A DNA stretch of 64,000 nucleotides from Adiantum capillus-veneris (Eukaryota > Streptophyta > Polypodiopsida > Polypodiales > Pteridaceae). The stretch spans positions 81,602,843 to 81,666,842 of the forward strand of contig CM043950.1 of the NCBI GenBank assembly GCA_014529385.2. Direction: 5' to 3'. Shown here in pieces: positions 55,006 to 64,000 of this stretch (its first letter is position 1; each line of letters starts with the position of its first letter). The notes below the pieces were generated by a model. That model searched no databases and had not been told where the DNA came from. It was given only the letters and a program-made list of their open reading frames with translations. A program made the translations under genes and the position numbers.

Positions 55006-57200
55006 GGGTACCATCGTAACGTAGCTCCAATGACCAACAAAATTATCAATCTGAAGAGATGAGCTACCCGGCTAGGGCATGGAAACACCCACACGATTAG
55101 TGAGCTAATCATGGCAACACGAATGGTGACTCTATGAGGTGAGATTCTCGGCCTATGGATGAGCTAAGGCACAATGATTTGGCAATCTCCACATCCACTT
55201 CCCTTCACCTCCAATAAACCCAATCACACACACTATCGATTGCAAGATGCACACAACACTAATCCTATCATGCAACACACTAATCACAAGCACACACACA
55301 TAGATCTATCGAGCACCACACTCCAATCAAACATACATGCACACACAAGCAAAAGAGAGCAATCACACAAGATTAGAGATGGATTAACCACTAGTTAGTT
55401 ATGATCTAGCTAATCAACGCATCATTAGCAATCACAAGAAGTATGAGAGAGGCATAGTGAAAGAGAATTAAGCATTGATTAGTGATAATCAAGTCTCATG
55501 AGCAAGGAGAAGCTCAGGGACTGCACAGCCACACACCCTCAAGAACTCTCACCAAAGAGTGGTCTCAACAAATGAGCTTGAGAACCTTAATTTCTTTTAC
55601 ACACTGCCTTATATACCTAGCGTAAAAATATGCAATGCCCAGGCACCCAAGTCCTTTAGGGCTCCACCACCACCTACTAAATCTGCGGCCTAGACACACT
55701 AACTGACCTGTTCTTCATAGCTTGGAACTCCCATCCAGCCTGTAACACGTTAAAAATATTACAATGGCTTCAAATAAATTGAGAATTTACAATACATGAT
55801 CATTCTGGGAAAATATGAAAAATGTGTAACTCTAATCTTCATTACTTCTTTGTATTCATCCTCCATGTGCATCTGTATGTCTTCGGTCTTTAGCAACTCT
55901 TGTTAACTAGCGTTGACTCAGTTAACATTATCCCCTTCCGATTTTAGTGCCCGTTCTCGTTGAAAAGTGTCTGTGGAAGCTGTGGAAGGTTTTAATTGGT
56001 TGCTGATGATGGGCTGATCGTCTTCATTTATTGTTGGCTTTGTTGATGAGGTTCAATTTGCTGCAGCATCTCGATTGGTCTGAAGTTGTATTTGATGTGA
56101 GAGATGATGTTGCATTTGTCCATTGTAATAGCATAATGATGAGGCTACTAATTATTTATAAGAATTATGTACAAGGGAAGTAGAATGATGAGTTTCTAAA
56201 TTAGGGTCTAATACCTTGATGACCAAAGGAGAAAAACTTAGTGGAGAAAAAGTACCTTTGGGATACATGCATTATTGGAGTACTCACGCGCATGGGAAAT
56301 ATCAATAAAGTACTCAAGGGATTATTTGCTGATAGATATGGAATTAAAAAGACATCAAGTATGAGAGGATAGCATGATGGAATATTGGTTTGCTTGTTTA
56401 AGTCCACTCAAGGTGCATAGGTGGAAGCAAAAAAGAGTTTTTATTGCATATGTCCGATGATGGGACATCCTTTTTATGCATACATAGAAATGCAAGGAAA
56501 ACAATATACTATGAAAGAAAGATTTTGAGGGGTTCTTCATAAAGATGGTTTAGCTATAAAAGCATATGACATGGCTTTGCAAGCTGGCACCCCATTACGA
56601 ATGGTTTTCATTGTCGAGGATATGTGCTCTCATCTTACTATGCATTGTGCGTGAGTACTAGACTCTTGGACACTCCACCAATTGGAAGTTAATGTACTTT
56701 GACTCTTATGCTCATCTCATCTAACATGAGTGACATGACTTGGATATGCTCAACTCTTCCAGCTTGAGCATAAGCCTAATAACTACGACTCTTAGCATAG
56801 AGTTTATTACGACTTGAAGCTTTGGGACTAATGCTTTGCTCATTTTATGGCTTAGCAGCCGGACTTTGACTATGCCAAAGAGTGTTTTTTTCACCCTAGC
56901 AACTTGACTTTTTACATTCTTTTGCTTATTACAAATATTTCTTCAGGTAAAAGTAAGCTTGAATCCTCAAAAAGAGGATTAGTGAAGGACCAAGTTGGAA
57001 TTGAAGGTTTCTTTTGCCATACCTATTTTACCATCTTTGGATCTGCATTATCGTTGGTTGGGTTGTCCTTCTTTGACTATGAAGACTCCATTATCTGTTT
57101 GATTCTCCAATCAAACCTGTTGATAGGAGTTTTTGATGTTGTTGTAGGCCTTTGCTGGTTGTTGGCATCTGGCTTTTGACTAGGAGCATTGGAAGACTTA
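53100..57200. other. About 4 kb without recognised genes; microsatellites
   Basis: Contains (GA)n at 53581-53647, (TA)n at 53996-54093 and (GA)n at 54973-55001. Remaining sequence is AT-rich and has no open frame with a recognisable domain. Confidence 0.5.
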
Positions 57201-59233
57201 ATAATCCAAATCTCTTGATGACCTTTGTATCTCCTTTGTTGACTTTACTTCACTCTAGGTCTTGTTGAGTTCTTGAGATCTTCATGAAGTTCTAGAGTAT
57301 TTGCATTGGCTTGTGGTTGACTGGTAGCCAAATATTTGTATAACCTATGTAGAATTCTTGTCAAAGAGGAAGATTCTTTGAGATCCACCTCTATTCGGTA
57401 TCCTCTTGAGAGTTGTGGTAGACTTTAGCATCGTTAAATGTTGTTCTGTTGTATACCTATTGCTTAGGTATCCTAGGATATTGTCGAGATTGATACCTTG
57501 TGGATGCTCTTTCTTGGGAGGGTCTTGATGCTACTTCATATGCTCTAACTTGAGGTTTTGGTACCCATATCTGTATGTTACCTCTATAGTACTCTTGTTC
57601 TTTTAAGCTCCATGTAATGCTATCCATCCCATGTGTTTGTCTTTCTGTGTTGATTTCCTACCTTTAATCCAAATTGGATCATTAACTTTGACTAAACTAC
57701 TCGGAAAAAACTCTTGCTTGAATTTCCTTTGCTTTCTTAAGTACCTTGGGTGATATATCTTTGATTTTTTGGGTGTCTCCTTAGAGGTTTTAGTTGAGTC
57801 AGCAATTGTCTTGAAGTTTTGAAATCCTGACTTGCTTGAAGAAGCTGATCCGTGAGGGTTCTTTGATGTAGAGGCATATGTTGTCGCACCTTCTTTGCTA
57901 ATCGGTGGAAGTTTCACTTTAGCTTTACCTTTGTCTGCAAGATTTGTTTTTGATTCTTGTGACTGCTACAACTCTGAATCTAGCCTTAACAATACTTGTA
58001 GATGTTGTTGGCTACCTCTTGGAAAAGAGAGTACTAGCATTTTATCTTCTTTGTAGGCCTTGTGTTGGTCTAACCCCACTGATGTCCAATGATGACATAT
58101 GCAAGCATTTACTTTGAAGGATTCACTTGCTCTTCATCTTGCTGGATGCTAAGAGTAGCAGCCAATTCTTCTTGACTTGTAGCCTTACCCATGATTTCTC
58201 TATTATCTCTAGAATACTTTGGATGTTTTCTGCTACAACCATATTTCACTTTGATTCTTTATCCAGTAGAGCATTGCATCTGACACTCGCTCCTTTTGTA
58301 CTGCTGAGAACTATAGCTATTCTCATTGGAGGTTCTATTTAAGATTTTTGTCCTACTTTTATCATGATCTCATCTTGATCTAGTTGTGTCTCTATGGAAG
58401 GTGACTTGAGACTATGTATTCCACTCTGACTTACATCGGTAGATTCGCCTAGTAATGTCTGGATCTCTAGACTTCCTATAGCTTCTTGGTTGTCTACAAC
58501 CCTATTCTTCTTAACTTCTGGCTTTGGTTGTATTTTTTTCTCTTTTTGATCTACACTTGTTGTTGCCTGATCTACTCCTAGCTCTTCTGAAGTTTTGTTT
58601 GAGGGAGATGAATCATTTTCAGTAAGATCTGCTTTGATATCAGTCTCCACTTTAACTGTGCTTGAGGACTTTGTACTGTCGTCCGCGGGTGACCAATCTT
58701 GGTCTTTATTCTTTGTTGCGTGTGATGACTCTGTCATGTTTGCATTTTGTATCTCTAACATCTTCTAGGCCATTGGCGTTCCCATTATGATGTCAACTGG
58801 CATATCTTTTGTTATCATCACATGAAATTGAGCTATGATGATATGTGGACTTACTTCAATGGTGTTGGAGATGATTCCCGGGCATTCTACTTGTTTGTTT
58901 CCAGATATGTCAATGAATTCAGGACCATCTTCCATCTGTGGTTGGCCACATCTTTTCCAAGTGCAAAAAGACATGAGGTTCTTGTCTAGTTGAAAATCTA
59001 GCTTTACTTCTTTTAGCAACTTTTCTTTGTTTTCATTTGTGATGTTGCACTTGATCTTTTGAGGATTTTTGTCTGAATTGACTGCGTTTGTTGTGACAAT
59101 GTCCTTTGGTTGATCTTTATCTGCATTTTATTTGCTTTGACCACCTACTTCAATCAATGTTGGCTCCATTGGAAATAATATTGTACTTTTTGCTTGCAAT
59201 TGATGAGCATTGTCTACCTACATCTGAGTAACC

Positions 59234-59697
59234 CATTAGGAAGAGAATGGAATCTAGGAGGGCCTCTTTATTTGGCAGTTCAGGAAGTCAAACCTTTAGT
59301 ATTAAGAAATTAATAAAAGGAAAGCTTTTGAATTCAAACATGCAAAACAACTAGTTTATTTGAATTTAAAGTTTCCCCCCAAAATTGAATTTAAAATCTA
59401 GCAGGTAAAACCATATCATGTAGCATATCTATGGAAAGAGCTCGATGCATAGATTGTAGATCTATGATCTCCGCTCAAATTGGATATCATATGTGAGAGT
59501 TTTGGAAGGCCAAAAATAATAAAATTGTCCATCTCCTTTTTGGGAGAAAAAGTGCATCCTTTGACCACTCTTATATATCTCTTACACACCCACCATTCTT
59601 GCACACATGGCGTATACCTATTCGTCAAAATATTAATCACCTCCATAAGCTCCTGGAAAATAAAGAGGCCCTTCGACACCCCATCTTCTTCCTAATG
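59234..59697 (+). mobile_element. MITE-like repeat, copy 1
   Basis: 464 bp bounded by CATTAGGAAGAGAATGG and its near-inverse CCATCTTCTTCCTAATG. The whole unit is repeated in inverted orientation at 60005-60451, including CTACATGATATGGTTTTACC, CATAGATCTAC and TTCCCCCC patches. No target-site duplication was apparent at either copy, so the superfamily is unassigned. Confidence 0.7.
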
Positions 59698-60004
59698 TAC
59701 TTTCTGGTAGAATCTCTCTCTTCGGGGGAGATTTTGGTGGTGACCTTTGTGTATCTTTCTGGACATTATCTTTCATTGATTTTTACTTCTCTATCACCTA
59801 TTCTGGCATCTTGAGTCTTTGCATCATCTTTAGATTTTCTTTGACTTCAGTCTTAACCATCCATACAGGTTTGTACTAAGGTCATGAACCTGTTGATATT
59901 CACTACCATGTGCACCTAGATATGCATATGCGAGCTTGGTCACATGTAACTGTTTGAACGCTTTAGGATTTGTCGACTTTTGACTTTGATTTATGGAGAT
60001 CAGC

Positions 60005-60451
60005 CATTAGGAAGAAGATGGGTTGTAGGAGGGCCCCTTTATTTGCCATGAGCTTATGGAAGTGAGTAACATTATGACAAATAGGGATACGCAATGTGTG
60101 CAAGAATGGTGGGTGTGTAAGAGATGTGTAAGAGTGGTCAAAGGATTCACTCTTCCCACCCAAAAAGGAGGTGGACAATTTTATGATTTTTGGCCTACCA
60201 TAGCTCCCACGTATGATCTCTGATTTGAGCAGACATCATAGATCTACGATCTACGCATCGAACTCTTTCCATAGATATGCTACATGATATGGTTTTACCC
60301 GCTAGATTATAAATTCCACTTTGGGGGGAAACTTTGAATTCAAATAAACTAGCTGTTTTTCCTTTTTGAATTCAAAAGCTATCCTTTGATTAATTTTTTA
60401 ATAGAAAAGGTTTGGTTTCCTTAAATCCTAGACCCTATTCTCTTCCTAATG
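60005..60451 (-). mobile_element. MITE-like repeat, copy 2 (inverted)
   Basis: 447 bp with the same CATTAGGAAG...CTTCCTAATG ends as copy 1, opposite orientation, separated from it by 307 bp. Open frames within either copy are not genes. Confidence 0.7.
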
Positions 60452-60959
60452 TGAAACTTTTGTCCCTGATGATCTTCCGAAAGGAATTTATCTGTAGATT
60501 CTGATGGAATCTGGGTCAATTGGAAATTTCCAACAACCATATGATCTTTCAATGGTTTTTGCTTTGAAGGGGTATGTTGTCTAGAGGCTCTAATGCTTCT
60601 AACTACTATTGCGGTTCCTAGTACAAGAGCTAACTTTGATGGATTTGCAGCTCCCCCCTTCCTAGGGTGATCACTATTCAAAATTGTTTGGCTCTGGTTT
60701 ATTCTCACCTTTTGGGACTATGAAGGTACACTTTGGGTAGCATTGTTTATGTTTGACATCTATAAACCTTCTGCATAGTTTCCTATGTATCTTCGTAAAA
60801 CATGACAAATTATTTCCCAAGTCAAGTTGTAGATAGCATTATCTTTGCTCTGATATTGTCTATCCCATGGGTCTCCTATGATATGAGTTTCTATGGTTTC
60901 AGGACCCAAGGCATGATATATCTTAGACTCTCGTTTATATCTACGACTGTTTTGGTCAA

Positions 60960-61160
60960 AGTATGTGCTCCTTTGGTTACAACGTTGTGAGCGGGATGAA
61001 AACACACACAGCGCCTCTATAACGACCCGACACACACTCTTGGGAAGATACACACACACACTATGGGGCACCACTCGGCTTAGACAACACACCTGGCCGA
61101 GACAGGGAACACACCTCTGGAGTGAGAGGAGAGAGACTATCCACTTGCCCACTCCACACA

Positions 61161-61206
<46 letters not shown>

Positions 61207-62141
61207 CTCAGCTCAAAAGAGGAGAACTTCTAATGTTTAGATACAAATGAGCTTGGGCCAACACCAATGGGGCAAACAGCTCACACAATATGGGTAAAAT
61301 AAGCCAGATACAATCACAAACTGGAGCAGAAACTTCGCTCATAGGAGAAACTTACACAGAAAAACAGCAGGAAAAGAGTGAGGAATTTGGCAAAATGGAC
61401 AGCGCCATCGCGTCCGGAACGGCCCAAAACCCCAGTCTACAATGTCAAAGTGCTCAAATCCGACCTCGGATGAGCAGTTTAGGGCCAAAAAGGCTCCAAA
61501 ATGGGCAAAAACACACCTGCGGCTGTTCCTCCTCTCTTCTCCACGTTTTTTCTGGTCTTCTCTCAGTTTTTTCAGTTCCCACACTTAGCTTTATTAGTTG
61601 GGCACCCTTGGCCTTTTAGATGACCTCAAACGGACCCCGAACAGGCCAAAAACTGACCTCGCAGTGCATAGTTGTCACCTTTTTGCATCATTCGCACACC
61701 TGGCACTCAGCTTTTTTCCAATAATGCATCTCGCCACCACGTGAAGTGGCCCCAAAAAATGGTCCTCATGATGACCTTTCTGCATAATTCTCACAAGCAA
61801 ACACCCACGTTGTGTCTGTCCTCATCTGCGTGCAAATATTGACCTCGTTCGCCCTCCTGACGCCACTAGATGCCATCTGACGCACCTGCTGACCTCACGT
61901 CGTCGGCCCGCGGATAGCTTCCTCGAGAAGTTTTACGCGCTACCAACTCCTCCTTATTGTAGAAAAACACAATGGTACTAGTAATAGTGAAAATCGATGC
62001 ACTATGTACACCCTGTCCTACCTGTACACATGTGGGCCCCACGTAACCACCTGGCTCTGGAAAATGGGCAATTCTTTATTTGATGCACCATGCATTTGTA
62101 TGTACATATGCGCAATCCCTTGCTCCAAAAAACTCCTCACA
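60960..62141 (-). repeat. Probable 3' LTR of Tat-like gypsy
   Basis: The inner end is set by the polypurine tract at 62160-62147, after which the minus strand begins TGTGAGGAG. The outer end, somewhere near 60,960-60,990, is inferred from where retroelement coding of the neighbouring relic resumes. It contains (CA)n at 61158-61203. The matching 5' LTR lies outside the window. Confidence 0.5.
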
Positions 62142-62146
62142 TAATT

Positions 62147-62160
62147 TGCCCACCCCCTAG
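62147..62160 (-). other. Polypurine tract of Tat-like gypsy
   Basis: The minus strand reads TAGGGGGTGGGCAA between the stop of the integrase tail and the LTR start; nearly identical to the tract at 46017. Confidence 0.75.
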
Positions 62161-62169
62161 CCTGCTAGA

Positions 62170-64000
62170 TCATTCATGATCAGCAGCAGCAAAGAGAGAT
62201 ATGAGACTCGCCGCATCACAAGTCTCCTCATCCTTCACCAACATTTCTTGCTCCACCGACAACTCATCTTGTTCCACCATCATCAATCTAGCATGATACA
62301 ATTTAAGACGCAATCCATTTACCCTTGACTTATGTAGAACACCATCCAGGTTAGCCAGCTGATATGTGCCATTTGGAAAACACTCTACTACCTTGAAAGG
62401 GCCTTCCCACTTAATTTGAAACTTCTTTTGGAAGGTGTTGTCCAGCTTACTGTTGTAGCGCAAAACCAAGTCATGTTGCTTGATACCCTTACTTTTGACC
62501 TTTTCATTTAGCTTTGTCAAAGCCTTATCCTGCTCTGCCCATAATGCTCCAAAGCGCTCATCCTATCCAACTGGACCTCTTGTAACTGCAAGAGCCTCTC
62601 TTTGAATGCATCACTAGGCGGCCCAAGCAACTTCTCTAACATCTTGACCGCAGGCAACTCTACCTCCACAGGCAATAGTGCTTCCTTTCCATACACCAAA
62701 TGAAATGGAGTAAACCCTGTACCTGTCTTCACCGAAGTACGGTAAGCCCATAATGCACTAGGCAATTCCAAATCCCAATTCTTTCCTTGGTGCTCTGTCA
62801 CTTTCGAAAGAATCTGTACCAACTCACCATTGAATCTTTCATTCAAGACATTACACTGCGGGTAATAAGGAGTGGTATGCTGGTGCCTAATCTTCATCTT
62901 TGCACATAAAAAATCTAGCAGTTTAGCTCTAAAGCCAGGCCCCTTATCTGAAAGTAACTCCAGTGGCACCCCAAACTTGCAACATATTTCATCATACACA
63001 AATTTTGCCACATCCTTTGCAGTGATTTGTTTTACTGCTATAGCCTCTGCCCATCTAGAGAGATAGTCCACTGCCGTCAAGATATAGCTTTTGCCCCTGC
63101 TTGTGATAGGTAACGGGCCTATTGCATCAATCCCCCACTTTTCAAACACATCAAACGCCATAATGGTTTTTCGTAGCTCTGGCTTCAACACTCTCTTCCC
63201 AAATGCTTGACACCTATTGCAAGACCTACACCAATGGTGAACATCCTTGTGCAAACTAGGCCATACATACCCCTCTTGCAAAATCTTATGCAAGGTGATC
63301 TTTAGAGCAAAATGGCCACCACATGCGCCTTCGTGATTCTCTTCCAACACTCTGTAAAGCTCCTCCCGCCAAGGTACACGTCTCAACACGAGATCAGCCC
63401 CTTTCATGTATAAGACATCACCAATCAATTTGTACCTGTATGCTCTACGCACAAAGCCATACTTCTTAGACTTCTGAATCTCCTTTGGAATGATTCCTGT
63501 TAGCAAAAACTCCTCTTCTTGAGCCAAACTTTCCCGGCCATGATAAAGAGGTAAAGTGGTCCTCAACACAAATAGCTCCCCAATCATGCCTTGAGCTGCT
63601 TCATGTGCCTCTCCATTTAGAGCACGTTCAATGTGTCTGATACTCCATGCTTCAAACTTTTTTAACAGGCCTTTAATTCTGAAGCACATTTCCTTCAATG
63701 AGGTGTTCTTGCTCTTCCACACACCCAACACTTGCTTCACCACTAACAAGGCATCACCTTTTATGCTCAACCTTCGAACCCCATGCTTCAAACAAATGTG
63801 TAATCCGGCTTCCAATGTAGCATATTCAGCCTCATTGTTACTATGAGCATCCAATTTGAACCCTCTCTTGCATACTAGCTTCCCCTCTGGATCATAAAGT
63901 GCTATACCCCCTGAAGCTGCATCATGGCTCTTTCTATATGAACCATCAAAGAACAACACGTGTGCATTGCTGATCTGTGGCACTTCTTCAACTACCTTTC
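62170..64000 (-). pseudogene. Ty3/gypsy Tat-like pol: RNase H, integrase, 3' tail (partial)
   Basis: The 3' end of a gypsy pol gene; its start lies beyond the window. Counting from codon 1 at 63983: an archaeal-type RNase H (FFDGS Asp13, NNEAEY Glu51/53, GDALL Asp77) as in Tat-lineage elements, with His127 where the fourth Asp is expected (NGEAHEAA). An integrase zinc region follows (His217, His224, Cys255, Cys258), then a catalytic core WGIDAIGP (Asp286), LLSDKGPGF (Asp346) and NERFNGE (Glu382), giving DD35E, and LWAYRTSVKTGTGFTPFHLV. A frameshift near 62,530 moves to the tail: NEKVKSKGIKQHDLVLRYNS, KFQIKWEGPFKVVECFPNGT, then an acidic end at 62,170. It is the least damaged polymerase in the window. 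No chromodomain is seen. Confidence 0.9.

Larger units (their letters stand above)
57600..60960 (-). pseudogene. Minus-strand retroelement relic with protease-like segment
   Basis: Minus-strand coding fragments run from about 60,960 to 57,600. The upstream part reads YFDQNSRRYKRESKIYHALG and IICHVLRRYIGNYAEGL. A retropepsin-like segment (59019-58765) reads QVECPGIISNTIEV, then AQFHVMITKDMPVDIIMGTP, matching the DIILGMPW flap-side motif of gypsy proteases, although the catalytic D-T/S-G was not found. Below it lies a polar Ser/Lys-rich segment (58761-58339) and a basic tail (57917-57603; YHPRYLRKQRKFKQEF). Two MITE-like repeats interrupt the region. The assignment to gypsy gag-pro is moderate; the gag capsid itself was not recognised. 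Confidence 0.45.

Noticed and set aside
59416-60178. Minus- and plus-strand open frames of 71-87 codons
   Set aside because: They lie inside the two copies of the MITE-like repeat and mirror one another.
1-64000. CRISPR array, bacterial operon or phage
   Set aside because: The tandem arrays lack spacer structure, genes carry spliceosomal introns, and all recognised elements are eukaryotic plant types.
1-64000. Endogenous pararetrovirus
   Set aside because: No movement-protein or coat-protein motif was seen near any RT; the polymerases have integrase and polypurine/LTR structure of Ty3/gypsy.

Overview
This is nuclear DNA of a land plant, made almost entirely of decayed mobile elements. The evidence is plant-type transposon families (MULE, CACTA, Ty3/gypsy, Ty1/copia, L1-like LINE, and small LTR elements with a TGGTATCA primer-binding site), GT-AG introns inside transposase genes, long GA/CA/TA microsatellites and a plant-style protein kinase relic. 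AT-rich background, many element classes and no intact host gene suggest a large TE-rich genome. I lean towards a fern or another non-angiosperm, but no marker here proves it. There are no prokaryotic features, rRNA, tRNA, CRISPR or organellar genes. Layout: 1-3.6 kb, a MULE transposase relic (+) with two recognisable introns and a SWIM finger. 3.9-20.4 kb, a Ty3/gypsy element (+; gag, zinc knuckle, protease, RT, RNase H, integrase, polypurine tract, 3' LTR) split inside RT by about 10.9 kb of foreign sequence. That insert holds two paralogous minus-strand copies of an unrecognised gag-like protein (modules A and B) and two diverged LTRs of about 880 bp. 21.1-22.4 kb, an L1-type LINE fragment. 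24.6-26.0 kb, the 5' end of a copia element (LTR, PBS, gag). 26.4-33.5 kb, a minus-strand LTR element with a gypsy-type gag, interrupted at a TTAA by a 1.3 kb terminal-inverted-repeat element. 35.5-36.8 kb, a possible minus-strand first exon with a TATA box and a minisatellite upstream. 38.2-40.0 kb, dense microsatellites. 40.3-47.99 kb, a CACTA TNP2/DUF4218 transposase (+) split by a 5.4 kb non-autonomous LTR element that carries gag but no pol. 48.3-49.5 kb, a tandem array with an exact 127-bp higher-order period. 49.7-53.1 kb, a decayed protein-kinase gene with a 1,032-bp TRIM inserted in its coding sequence. 57.2-61.0 kb, a minus-strand protease-containing retroelement relic carrying an inverted pair of MITE-like repeats. 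61.0-64.0 kb, the 3' end of a Tat-like gypsy element (-; RNase H, DD35E integrase, PPT, LTR) that runs off the window. The main value of the window is its nesting history. In three places (gypsy RT, CACTA DUF4218, kinase gene) the interrupted reading frame can be followed on both sides of an insertion, and a fourth frame continues across the empty TTAA site. The gag-only element at 42-48 kb has nearly the same polypurine tract as the Tat-like gypsy at 62 kb, so the two may be a non-autonomous/autonomous pair.
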